A DNA stretch of 64,000 bases from NCBI GenBank assembly GCA_021828475.1, contig JAJZIY010000001.1, positions 62,001 to 126,000 on the forward strand, read 5' to 3'. Under the pieces are notes generated by a model, which had not been told where the DNA came from, ran no database searches, and saw only the letters and a program-made list of their open reading frames with translations. Source of the stretch: Actinomycetes bacterium (lineage in GTDB: Bacteria > Actinomycetota > Acidimicrobiia > Acidimicrobiales > Palsa-688). This document shows positions 34,593 to 41,951 of the stretch, piece after piece. Both the position numbers and the translations under genes were made by a program. The stretch's first letter is position 1. The number at the start of each line of letters is the position of its first letter.

Positions 34593-35138
34593 CTAGAGCT
34601 TGGAGCCCTTGGCGGATCGGGTGAGTGGTGCGCCCGCGGTGTGAAGGACGCAGACGATCGTCCTGTCCCGGCGCACCGGGTCGTCCCAGCTACGGGGGGA
34701 GGGGTAGAGGTACGTGTAGTAGAGCGAGCTCTGGGTGTACGGGGCGCCGACGTAGGGCTCGAACTCGTTGAGGCATGCCGCCGCTGCGAACTTGCTGAGC
34801 GCAGGCTCACCTGGGTACTGGGCGGTGAGCGAGCCGGCCAGTCGTGGAGGTCGCGACGGGCAGGCTCGGGGGCCGGACGGCACCGTCGCCGAATAGGGGA
34901 TGACGCAGTAGACCTCGTCGACGTGGGGCTGCGAGCAGTGCACGACACTGATGTCGGAGACGACCAGGTTGGGATTGGCCTTGGGCGGGTCGAGGCACTG
35001 CTGGGGGCGCAGGTCGAACACCGACACGCTCTTGCCGGCGTCGGCGCTCTTTGCCGGTCCGCCGCAGGCGGCCAGCGCGGCAGCGGCGAAAAGCGGCGTC
35101 AAAGCGGCCAGAGCCGAGCGCTTCGCCCTTTGTCCCAT
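34593..35138 (-). CDS. Lipoprotein with septum-formation-like domain
   Basis: 181 aa. ATG 35138 starts a lipoprotein signal peptide: basic MGQRAKR, hydrophobic LAALTPLFAAAALAAC with lipobox Leu-Ala-Ala-Cys at about 24. The mature part (VFDLRPQQCLDPP, VVHCSQPHVDEVY, CLNEFEPYVG, TIVCVLH) matches the pattern of the Septum_form domain, with its conserved Cys residues. A role in division or envelope maintenance is suggested by the family name only. It may share a transcript with DUF4280 (22 bp gap). Confidence 0.7.
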   Translation of the reverse strand: MGQRAKRSALAALTPLFAAAALAACGGPAKSADAGKSVSVFDLRPQQCLDPPKANPNLVVSDISVVHCSQPHVDEVYCVIPYSATVPSGPRACPSRPPRLAGSLTAQYPGEPALSKFAAAACLNEFEPYVGAPYTQSSLYYTYLYPSPRSWDDPVRRDRTIVCVLHTAGAPLTRSAKGSKL

Positions 35139-35213
35139 CTTCCCGATATTGCCCGGGGTGGCCGGTGGACGCAATGCAGCCCCCGGAACCGGCTCGGCCG
35201 GCAGGTGCACCGC

Positions 35214-36986
35214 CTAGAGGTCCCGTTGCACGGGTTTGGCCCACTTCGCGGTGTTGGCCCGGCGGAGGTGGCGCCAAGCTGGCTGCCACTGGCTCCGTAA
35301 CCGCCCCCACGTCGTCCGGCCCGCGGCAGCGATCAGGCCGGCACCGAACGCCGTGGTGAGGGCGTGGGCGGGCGACGCACCCTGCTGCGTGCCTGGCTGC
35401 TCGCCAAGCGGAGCTGTGGTGCCCTGCGGTATGCGGCGCGAGACCAGCTCTCTCAGCCAGGATCCGGTCGAGGCAAGGTCGTGCACCTCGCCCAGGACGT
35501 CCTGCAGCGAGGCGGCCCGGCGCGCTGTCGTCTCGGCGCGCCGCGCCTGCTTGGTGGGCATGAGCGGTGCGGCGATCTCTGCCAGGTACCGCAGCCTCTT
35601 GGCTTTCACCCTCGAGCGGTGCAGTGCGACGTCGGTCGGCTCGGGGCCGAGCCTGTCCATGGCTTTGCACAGCGAGCGCCAGTGGTCTTGGACCACCGAG
35701 GCCATGAGCTCGCTTGCGGGTACCTCCGACGCAGTTCCCGCGAGCGCGTGCGCTCCGCCTGGGCTGGCGGCGTCGGCGAGGTGGCGTACGAGCTCGAGGT
35801 AGCGCTCCGACCGCAGAGCGTCCCGCAGCGCCAGCAGGGCCGCCTCGTGGTCCTCCTCGGCCAGCCCTACCACTGCGGCCACCGCTCGGGCGTCCTCTTC
35901 GGGCAGGGAAGCGGCGTGGTCCTGGATCACCGCGATGCGGACAACACCGTCCCTCGCCCCACCGAGCAACCGACCCAGCCAGCCCAGCTCGGCCGAGAGG
36001 TCTGCGAGGCGGGCCGTCTCGGCAGCCGTTGTGCCCGGCCCGGCGTCGGCCTGGCGTCTCCTGGCGCTGTCGCGGCCCGCGGCACGCAGCAGCGCCCTGA
36101 GCCGCCGTGTTGCGACGCGCGCCTTGTGCACGTGCTCGGGATCGGGGTCCCCGAGACGGATGTAGGGGTCGTGCTCGGCCAGGGCCTCGAGGCACGAGCG
36201 CGCCTGGGAAGCGATGACCTGGGTGGCGGTCCGGGGTCTTGCGGCCCGGACGGGTGGCGGTGTGCCCGGTGCGGCCGTCAGGGGGATGCCGGCGCCACGC
36301 TGCTCGCCGGTGCGTTCGAGGACCGTCGCCAGCTTGCTCCGGCGGGCGCTGCGCCGCGCACCGGTGCCCTCCAGACGCTCCACGACGGCGTGGGCGACCT
36401 CCAGTGCCGACCCGTCGGCCAACTCGACCTCCACCTCCGTGAACACCACGGTGTTGGCTCTGTGGCCGGCCCCCGCGCTGAGGAGGTTGGTGCCTGTGAC
36501 CGAGTCGTGGTCCACTTCGGCCAGAAGCCGCCCGTCGGATGTCCTGACCTCGCAGCGCTGGCGGGTGGTGGTGACCCGGGCTATGGGCCGCAGCGCCCGC
36601 CCCAGGGTGACGGCGACAGCGAAAGCCGCCACTTCCGGGGCTACTGCCGGGAGGGAGGCGACGCCCGTGCCCGGCTCCGCCAGGCCACCAGCCTGGGCCG
36701 CGGCCTCCCAGTTGACCTCGGTCCGGCGCTCGTAGCCCTCTTCCGGCGGCGCGGGCAGTTTCAGCGTCCAGGTCAGGACCGGCTCGCGGCCCTGGTGCTC
36801 CTCGCTGCGCAGGCGCAGCGTGATGCCGTGCGCACCGAGAGCGCCGTCGTCCGTGTCGTAGTAGACGGCGTCGAGGTCGACCACCTCGGGCGGGGCAACG
36901 TTTGCCCCCGGCACCAGGCCGTCGAGGTCGGGTACGCACCACCCGGGCTCGACGTCGAGCTTCACCTCTTGCTCCAAAGCGTGCAT
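35214..36986 (-). CDS. CYTH-CHAD domain protein
   Basis: 590 aa from ATG 36986, with AGGGGA upstream. The CYTH domain (1-210) has the E-x-E-x-K signature at residues 5-9 and acidic/basic strands that bind triphosphate (DLDAVYYDTDD, GITLRLRSEEHQG, LTWTLKLP). Two CHAD repeats follow, from about 265: HVHKARVATRRLRALLR and LHRSRVKAKRLRYLAEI, His/Arg-rich helices known to bind polyphosphate. CYTH-CHAD fusions are linked to polyphosphate metabolism. It diverges from murB. Confidence 0.88.
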   Translation of the reverse strand: MHALEQEVKLDVEPGWCVPDLDGLVPGANVAPPEVVDLDAVYYDTDDGALGAHGITLRLRSEEHQGREPVLTWTLKLPAPPEEGYERRTEVNWEAAAQAGGLAEPGTGVASLPAVAPEVAAFAVAVTLGRALRPIARVTTTRQRCEVRTSDGRLLAEVDHDSVTGTNLLSAGAGHRANTVVFTEVEVELADGSALEVAHAVVERLEGTGARRSARRSKLATVLERTGEQRGAGIPLTAAPGTPPPVRAARPRTATQVIASQARSCLEALAEHDPYIRLGDPDPEHVHKARVATRRLRALLRAAGRDSARRRQADAGPGTTAAETARLADLSAELGWLGRLLGGARDGVVRIAVIQDHAASLPEEDARAVAAVVGLAEEDHEAALLALRDALRSERYLELVRHLADAASPGGAHALAGTASEVPASELMASVVQDHWRSLCKAMDRLGPEPTDVALHRSRVKAKRLRYLAEIAAPLMPTKQARRAETTARRAASLQDVLGEVHDLASTGSWLRELVSRRIPQGTTAPLGEQPGTQQGASPAHALTTAFGAGLIAAAGRTTWGRLRSQWQPAWRHLRRANTAKWAKPVQRDL

Positions 36987-37026
36987 GTCGTTCCCCTGTC
37001 CGGGCTCGCCGGTCTGGTCCTCCAGG

Positions 37027-37067
37027 TTGCACCTTATTGCTGCAGGCGAGGTGCTGCACTGGTGCAA
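37027..37067. promoter_or_regulatory. Inverted repeat between CYTH-CHAD gene and murB
   Basis: TTGCACC (37027-37033) and GGTGCAA (37061-37067) form 7-bp arms 27 bases apart in the divergent intergenic region. Could be an operator pair. Weak evidence beyond symmetry and position. Confidence 0.25.
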
Positions 37068-37098
37068 GCGACGGTCGTGTGGCCGTGGTGAGCGCCCG

Positions 37099-38202
37099 GT
37101 GCCCGTCCGGGTAAGCTGCGCCCTCACGTCGACGTCTCCTTGCGGTACCGGTGGCCGCCGAGGTCCGCTCCCCGGGCCCGGTGCACGGCTCTCCGATTGG
37201 ACAACCCTGGGTGTCGGCGGGCCCGCCGGGGAGCTGGTGGTGGCGCGAGAGCTCGCGCAGGTGTGCGAGCTGGTGGCAGATGCCGACAGCCGGGGCCGAC
37301 CGGTGCTCGTGCTCGGCGCGGGGAGCAATGTCGTGGTGGGCGACAGCGGCTTCGACGGCCTGGTGCTGAGGGTCGCTCTCCAGGGGGTCGAGGTCCGTGC
37401 GGACGGCGCCGAGGCCGTGGTCCGGGTCGCCGCCGGCACGGACTGGTCGGGGCTGGTGGAGCTCTGCCTGGCCGAGGGCCTGGCCGGCGTGGAGTGCCTG
37501 GCCGGTATCCCGGGCTTGGTCGGGGCCACCCCAGTGCAGAACGTCGGGGCGTACGGCCAGGAGGTAGGTGAGGTGATCGAGGCGGTCGGCGCCTGGGACC
37601 GCTGGGAACGCCGGCTCGTGGAACTGGCCGGCGCGGAATGCGGGTTCGGCTACCGCGACAGCGTCTTCAAGAAGCAGGCGCGCTATGTCGTGACCGAGGT
37701 GGCCCTGCGGTTGCAGCGCTCAGCGACAGCCATGCCCCTGCGCTATGCCGAGCTGGCCCGGAGGCTGGACAGCACCCTGGGTGCCCGGCCGGGGGCGGTG
37801 GAGGTGGCGAGAGCCGTGCTGGCGCTGCGGCGTTCGAAGGGCATGGTCCTCGACGCTGCCGACCCGGACTCGCGCAGTGCCGGCTCCTTCTTCGTCAACC
37901 CGGTGCTGAGGCCGCAGGAGCTGGCGCGTCTGGACGCCGTCCTGCCCGGCGCTCCCCGTTTCGACACGCCGGCGGGTGCAAAGATCCCGGCCGCCTGGCT
38001 GGTGGAAGCGGCCGGCTTCCACAGGGGTTACCGCCATGGGCGCGCGGCTATCTCGTCCAAGCACGCTTTGGCCATTACGGCGTTGGAGGGGGCGACGGCG
38101 GGGGACGTGCTGGGCCTCGCCAGGGCCGTTCGCGACGGGGTCCTCCGCCTGACCGGCATCCGGCTCGACCCCGAACCACTGCTCGTCAACGCCAGTTTGT
38201 GA
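37099..38202 (+). CDS. murB: UDP-N-acetylenolpyruvoylglucosamine reductase
   Basis: 367 aa if GTG 37099 is the start; other in-frame starts are possible because the first 35 residues are not conserved. It reduces enolpyruvyl-UDP-GlcNAc to UDP-MurNAc using FAD and NADPH in peptidoglycan synthesis. FAD-binding motifs: VLVLGAGSNVVVGDSGFDGLVLR and GIPGLVGATPVQNVGAYGQEV; YRDSVFKK; catalytic Ser in AGSFFVNPV; C-terminal AAISSKHALAITALEGATA. It lies apart from the division cluster and is followed by a 6C-like RNA and convergent murA, so both early Mur enzymes are neighbours. Confidence 0.93.
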   Translation: MPVRVSCALTSTSPCGTGGRRGPLPGPGARLSDWTTLGVGGPAGELVVARELAQVCELVADADSRGRPVLVLGAGSNVVVGDSGFDGLVLRVALQGVEVRADGAEAVVRVAAGTDWSGLVELCLAEGLAGVECLAGIPGLVGATPVQNVGAYGQEVGEVIEAVGAWDRWERRLVELAGAECGFGYRDSVFKKQARYVVTEVALRLQRSATAMPLRYAELARRLDSTLGARPGAVEVARAVLALRRSKGMVLDAADPDSRSAGSFFVNPVLRPQELARLDAVLPGAPRFDTPAGAKIPAAWLVEAAGFHRGYRHGRAAISSKHALAITALEGATAGDVLGLARAVRDGVLRLTGIRLDPEPLLVNASL

Positions 38203-38217
38203 ACGACCCGCCGTCTC

Positions 38218-38256
38218 GTATCTCCTCGGCAGATGTGTGACGTAGGCCATAACCAT
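38218..38256 (+). promoter_or_regulatory. Promoter block of the first 6C-like RNA
   Basis: ATCT-N7-AGAT (38220-38234), then CATAACCAT from 38248. The second RNA copy has the same two blocks (40548-40562 and from 40576) with the identical 17-base offset between AGAT and CATAAC. TAACCA/TAACTA fits an actinobacterial -10 element. Conservation between paralogous copies, while surrounding bases differ, is the evidence. Confidence 0.5.
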
Positions 38257-38317
38257 GGTGCCGATCTTCGCGGTGGTGTAGCTTGGGTAACGTCCTTGAG
38301 GCTTACCCTGCCGATAC

Positions 38318-38402
38318 AGGACTCAGCTCGGGGCGGGTCCCCCCCTTCCAGCCCCTTGAGCGATCACCAGGAAGGACCGGCGCCCCCCGCCGGTCCTTCC
38401 TT
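38318..38402 (+). ncRNA. 6C-like small RNA, copy 1
   Basis: Two hairpins with C-run loops. First: GCTCGGGGC pairs with GCCCC-TT-GAGC around a loop containing seven C (38325-38361). Second: AAGGACCGGCG and GCCGGTCCTT enclose CCCCCC (about 38372-38398), followed by a pyrimidine-rich end like a Rho-independent terminator. Two C6 loops are the defining trait of the actinobacterial 6C RNA. The true 5' end may be some 55 nt earlier if the conserved upstream block is the promoter. It lies between convergent murB and murA and may also terminate murB. Confidence 0.75.
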
Positions 38403-38544
38403 CTTAACCGGTTCAGCCTCCCGCCGTGCTTGCCCAACCTGGGCCCGTGGCCCAGCCGGTCCCGTGGCCCAGCCGGTCCCGGCGCTCGCTGATCCGCCGG
38501 CGGTCCTACTGCGGAAAAGGGGTGGCGGAGCGCAGCGGCGGCGC

Positions 38545-39843
38545 TCAGCGGGGCTCGAGCAGCATGCCCAGGGAGCGGAGTTGGTCAGCCGGGCGGTGGT
38601 AGCCGCGCTCGAGATGGCGGACACCGTGTATCACGGTCGGTCCCGAGGCGGCAGCCGCTGCGATCACGCTCGAGAAGCCGGCTCGGACGTCGGGCACGTC
38701 CACCTCGGTGCCCTGCAACTTGGACGGTCCCCGCACAACCGCCGAATGCAGGTAGCTCGTATCGTGGAAACGGCACGCCGGGCCGCCGAGGCAGGTGGCG
38801 AACAACCCGATCTCGCCTCCCATGGCCTTGAGCGCCGGGACGTAGACGAAGCGGTCTTCGTAGACCGTCTCGTGCAGTACCGACATCCCTTCGGCCTGCG
38901 TGAACAGCACCATCAGCGGGGTCTGCCAATCGGTCATGAACCCGGGGTGCACGTCTGTCGAGACGGCGGCTGCGTGCAGGCCGTCGGGAGCGAAGGCGGC
39001 GATGCCGTGCTCGTCGACGTTGACCTGGGCGCCCATCCTGAGCAGGGTCGTGACGGCGGTGACTAGGCGGTCCTGACCACAGCCGATGACACGGACCGCA
39101 CCCCGCGTGATGAGCCCTGCCACCAGGTAGGAGAACGCCTCGTTGCGATCGCCCTGCAAGCTGGTGTTGGCGCCCCGCAGCGACGGCACGCCCTCGATCA
39201 CCATCCGCCGGTCGGGGGCGAGCTCGATGCGGGCGCCCATGCGCTGGAGGAAGAGCGCCAGTTCGAGCACCTCGGGCTCGGTCGCCGCATTGCGTATGAC
39301 GGTCCTGCCCTCCGCCAAGGAGGCCGAGAGCAGGGCCGACTCCGTCGCGCCGACGCTTGGGTAGGGGAGCTCGATGATGGCTCCCCTCAAACGCTTGCAC
39401 TTGGCCCGGATGCCCTCGGCGGTGATCTCCACCTCGGCACCGAAGGAGCGAAGGGACTGCACGTGGAAGTTGACCGGCCGCCCGCCGATGCGGTCGCCGC
39501 CGACCAAGGGCACGAAAGCCTCGCCTGTGAGGTGGAGCAGAGGCCCGAGCAGGAGCACAGGTATCCGGTTGAGACCGCTGAAGGACAGGGGCACCTCCGG
39601 CTTGACCTGCTCGGGTGGTGTGATCTCGAGCACGCCGTCGTTGAGCTCGACCCCGGCCCCGACGGCGCGCAGTATGTCCGTCGTGATCTGGACGTCGCCC
39701 ACTTCCGGCACGTTGGCGATGGTGCTCGGGCCCTCCCCGAGGATGGCGGCGACCATGTGCTTGGTCACAGCGTTCTTGGAGCCGCGGACCTGTACGTCGC
39801 CCACCAGGGGGCCGTTGGGCTGTATGAACCATTCGTCTGACAC
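38545..39843 (-). CDS. murA: UDP-N-acetylglucosamine 1-carboxyvinyltransferase, Cys-to-Asp variant
   Basis: 432 aa from GTG 39843. It transfers enolpyruvate from PEP to UDP-GlcNAc, the first committed step of peptidoglycan synthesis. EPSP-synthase fold; Lys and Asn of RGSKNAVTKHM near residue 22; GATESALLSASLAEG; VSTDVHPGFMTDWQTPL with the catalytic Asp; EDRFVYVPALKAMGG. In the active-site loop the usual PGGCAIGARP is VGGDRIGGRP: the fosfomycin-target Cys is Asp117. Natural Asp variants, as in Mycobacterium, are active and intrinsically fosfomycin resistant. Convergent with murB. Confidence 0.92.
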   Translation of the reverse strand: MSDEWFIQPNGPLVGDVQVRGSKNAVTKHMVAAILGEGPSTIANVPEVGDVQITTDILRAVGAGVELNDGVLEITPPEQVKPEVPLSFSGLNRIPVLLLGPLLHLTGEAFVPLVGGDRIGGRPVNFHVQSLRSFGAEVEITAEGIRAKCKRLRGAIIELPYPSVGATESALLSASLAEGRTVIRNAATEPEVLELALFLQRMGARIELAPDRRMVIEGVPSLRGANTSLQGDRNEAFSYLVAGLITRGAVRVIGCGQDRLVTAVTTLLRMGAQVNVDEHGIAAFAPDGLHAAAVSTDVHPGFMTDWQTPLMVLFTQAEGMSVLHETVYEDRFVYVPALKAMGGEIGLFATCLGGPACRFHDTSYLHSAVVRGPSKLQGTEVDVPDVRAGFSSVIAAAAASGPTVIHGVRHLERGYHRPADQLRSLGMLLEPR

Positions 39844-40032
39844 AGGTCGATCTTCGCAGATGGTCACCGCGACGGCCGAGCCCTGCCGGTGGGGACGCTT
39901 CCCCATCGGCGAGCGCTCCCGGCGGGGTGCGCCCGCCGGCACCGGCGCCTGGCTGGTCAACTGGAGCCGGGGACGGCTCGCCGCCGTCCGGGCCCTGGCG
40001 CCGCACGGCCAGGAAGCTACAAGGAGGCTCTG

Positions 40033-40542
40033 ATGAGGACCAGCGACATCCTGCGGGACGGCTTCGGGCGGGTCAAAGAAGCCGTCGCCGAGGTACTGGA
40101 GGGTGCCGAGGAGACGGACCTCTCCTTCCGGCCGGACAGTTCGGCCAATACGGTCGCGTGGCTCGTCTGGCACCTGTCCCGGGTGCAGGACGACCATGTG
40201 GCCGAAGTCGCCGGGACGGAGCAGATCTGGGTCACGGGTGGGTGGAGGGAGCGCTTCGACCTGCCCCTGCCGGCAGGGGACACGGGCTACGGTCACAGCT
40301 CCGAGCATGTGGCGCGGGTCGTGGCCCGTGCCGGGGATCTGGCGGCCTACCACGCAGCCGTTGCCACCAGGACGGACGAGTACCTCCAAGGTGTGGCCGA
40401 CGAGGACTTGGACCGCGTCGTCGACCGGCGCTGGGAACCGCCTGTGACCCTCGGCGTGAGGCTCGTGAGCGTGCTGGCCGACGACCTGCAACATGCGGGC
40501 CAGGCGGCCTACGTGATGGGCCTGGCACGGCGGCGCCGCTGA
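40033..40542 (+). CDS. DinB-family (DUF664) protein
   Basis: 169 aa. ATG 40033 has a perfect AAGGAGG five bases upstream; longer in-frame versions lack this. It is a four-helix DinB fold: LRDGFGRVKEAVAEVL, the metal-ligand helix TVAWLVWHLSRVQDDHVAEVAG and the C-terminal LADDLQHAGQAAYVMGL with the third His. Family members in Actinobacteria include mycothiol- or bacillithiol-dependent transferases, and mshC lies 1.4 kb downstream. No specific substrate can be assigned. Confidence 0.85.
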   Translation: MRTSDILRDGFGRVKEAVAEVLEGAEETDLSFRPDSSANTVAWLVWHLSRVQDDHVAEVAGTEQIWVTGGWRERFDLPLPAGDTGYGHSSEHVARVVARAGDLAAYHAAVATRTDEYLQGVADEDLDRVVDRRWEPPVTLGVRLVSVLADDLQHAGQAAYVMGLARRRR

Positions 40543-40545
40543 GGG

Positions 40546-40584
40546 TTATCTGATGCGCAGATACCGGATGTGCGTCATAACTAT
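40546..40584 (+). promoter_or_regulatory. Promoter block of the second 6C-like RNA
   Basis: ATCT-N7-AGAT at 40548-40562 and CATAACTAT from 40576 repeat the arrangement found before copy 1 with the same spacing. It starts 4 bases after the DinB stop codon. Confidence 0.5.
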
Positions 40585-40645
40585 CACGGTGATGCGGACA
40601 GGGACGGTACGTTTGAGAAGTCCCAACGGCTCCCCCTGCCGGAAG

Positions 40646-40726
40646 GACACAGCTCGGGGTAGGTACCCCCCTTCCCGCCCCTGGAGCGTGACATGGAAGG
40701 ACCGGCGTCCCCCCGCCGGTCCTTCT
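40646..40726 (+). ncRNA. 6C-like small RNA, copy 2
   Basis: First hairpin: AGCTCGGGG pairs with CCCCTGGAGC, with a CCCCCC-containing loop (40651-40687). Second: AAGGACCGGCG / CGCCGGTCCTT around a C-rich loop (40697-40724). The core is nearly the same as the copy at 38318, while the 60 bases upstream differ apart from the promoter block. It occupies the gap between DinB (+) and the convergent thioredoxin-fold gene. Two full copies 2.3 kb apart suggest duplication. Confidence 0.75.
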
Positions 40727-40782
40727 GTTGCGGGATGGTCCCGACTTGCCCTGTAGCGTTCTCCCGCCTGTACGGCGCCTGC

Positions 40783-40862
40783 GCGCTCAGGAGGCCGGGC
40801 GCTCAGGAGGCCGGGCGCTCAGGAGGCCGGGCGCTCAGGAGGCCGGGCGCTCAGGCGGCCGG
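40783..40862. repeat. Five tandem 16-bp repeats overlapping a stop codon
   Basis: Unit GCGCTCAGGAGGCCGG repeats at 40783, 40799, 40815, 40831 and 40847; the last has one change (GGCGG for GGAGG). The fifth unit contains the last codons and TGA of the thioredoxin-fold gene read on the minus strand. Each upstream unit therefore carries a copy of the C-terminus and stop. A candidate variable-number repeat. Confidence 0.9.
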
Positions 40863-41237
40863 GAGCCACTTGCGCAACAGTGGCGCCAGCTCGCCGGGGT
40901 TGTCGAGCGTGGCCAGGCCGAGCACCTCTCCAGGTTGCTCCCAGGCGTTGGCTGAGCCCGGGCGCGCCGTGGCGAGGGCGAAGGTACCCGCCCGGGTGAC
41001 GCCATAGGCGAACCAGGTGTCTGAGGACATGTGGAGCGTGGCCCCCGATGGGAGGAGCTTCTCGGCAAGCAGCCTGTCCTCCAATGCGGGGCTCGGCGTC
41101 ACGACCACGAGAGCCAGGCTGTGCTCGCGCTGGGGCGGCTCGACCGCCAGCGCTTCCCAGAAGGGCCGGCACACCGAGCAGCCCGTGGTGAGGAAGGCCA
41201 GTAGTGCCGGAGCTGTGGCTGTGCCTGGTACGGTCAC
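40851..41237 (-). CDS. Thioredoxin-fold protein with CxxC motif
   Basis: 128 aa from GTG 41237. AFLTTGCSVCRPFWEALA carries a Cys-Ser-Val-Cys redox motif in the normal position after the first strand. VVVTPSPALEDRLLAEKLLP and the Gly-Val-Thr-Arg-Ala-Gly loop (cis-Pro position altered) follow. No signal peptide with this start, so it is probably cytosolic. The GTG lies inside a 23-bp palindrome, so a regulator bound there would block it. Divergent from npdG. Role in thiol redox is inferred. Confidence 0.7.
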   Translation of the reverse strand: MTVPGTATAPALLAFLTTGCSVCRPFWEALAVEPPQREHSLALVVVTPSPALEDRLLAEKLLPSGATLHMSSDTWFAYGVTRAGTFALATARPGSANAWEQPGEVLGLATLDNPGELAPLLRKWLPAA

Positions 41238-41251
41238 TGCCAGTGACCGTA
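41229..41251. promoter_or_regulatory. Perfect 23-bp palindrome in the npdG divergent promoter
   Basis: Arms TACGGTCACTG and CAGTGACCGTA flank a single C. It covers the GTG start of the thioredoxin-fold gene and ends 38 bp before the npdG GTG. Perfect 11-bp arms in an intergenic position strongly suggest a dimeric repressor operator controlling both directions. It has the same outer half-site (TACGGT) as the palindrome at 1824. Confidence 0.6.
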
Positions 41252-41289
41252 CTTCGCAGCAGCGCCGTCGCGCGTGAAAGGGTCTTGCC

Positions 41290-41943
41290 GTGAGAGTTGG
41301 AGTTCTGGGTGGCACCGGCCCGGCCGGTTCGGCTGTGGCCGTGAGGCTGGCATCGGCGGGGGTGGAGGCCGTCATCGGGTCCCGGTCGGCGGACAAGGCG
41401 CGCGACGTGGTGGAGGAGTTGCGCCACCGCTGGGGGGGCCGCTCGCTTCCCCTGGTGGCGGGAGACAACAGCTCGGCCGCTGAGGCCGACCTGGTGGTGC
41501 TGGCCACTCCTTGGGAGGGGGCGGTCACGACCGCCAGAGACCTTGCCGCCGAGCTGTCGGGCAAGGTGCTCGTGAGCATGGTCAACGCCATGGCCCGCTG
41601 GGGTGACCGTTTCGTGCCATTGCTGCCTCCCACGGGCTCGGTGGCGGTGGCGGTGGCCCGGGCGGTACCGGGAAGCCGTGTCGTCGGGGCGTTCCACCAC
41701 CTCCCGGCCGGGCCGCTCGGCGACCTCGACCACGAGCTGCGCGCCGACGTGATGGTCTTCTCCGACGACCGGGCGGCCGGGGACGAGGTGATCGCACTGA
41801 TCGGCAAGGTGCCCGGCCTGCGGGGAATCTCGGTCGGCGGCCTCGGGTCGGGTTTGGCGGTCGAGGCGCTCACGGCCGCCCTCGTCGAGGTGAACCGCCG
41901 TTACAAGACCCACGCCTCTCTCCTGGTGACCGGGATCGAGTAG
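41290..41943 (+). CDS. npdG: F420-dependent NADP reductase (NPDG family)
   Basis: 217 aa from GTG 41290. The start MRVGVLGGTGPAGSAVAVRLASAG is the NADP-binding Rossmann loop; EAVIGSRSADKA gives the Ser-Arg that selects NADP phosphate. VVLATPWEGAV, VSMVNAMAR and VVGAFHHLPAGPL fit Fno/NpdG proteins, which transfer hydride between NADPH and coenzyme F420. A Ddn-like F420 enzyme lies 1.2 kb downstream in the same direction, so F420 reduction and use may be linked. The mshC start is 8 bp after its stop. Confidence 0.85.
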   Translation: MRVGVLGGTGPAGSAVAVRLASAGVEAVIGSRSADKARDVVEELRHRWGGRSLPLVAGDNSSAAEADLVVLATPWEGAVTTARDLAAELSGKVLVSMVNAMARWGDRFVPLLPPTGSVAVAVARAVPGSRVVGAFHHLPAGPLGDLDHELRADVMVFSDDRAAGDEVIALIGKVPGLRGISVGGLGSGLAVEALTAALVEVNRRYKTHASLLVTGIE

Positions 41944-41951
41944 GGCGTTCC

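Noticed and set aside
38262-38402. Riboswitch (c-di-AMP or cobalamin type) before murA or DinB
   Set aside because: Both copies lie downstream of plus-strand genes and face convergent genes, so they control no downstream start. The C-loop hairpins fit 6C RNA better.
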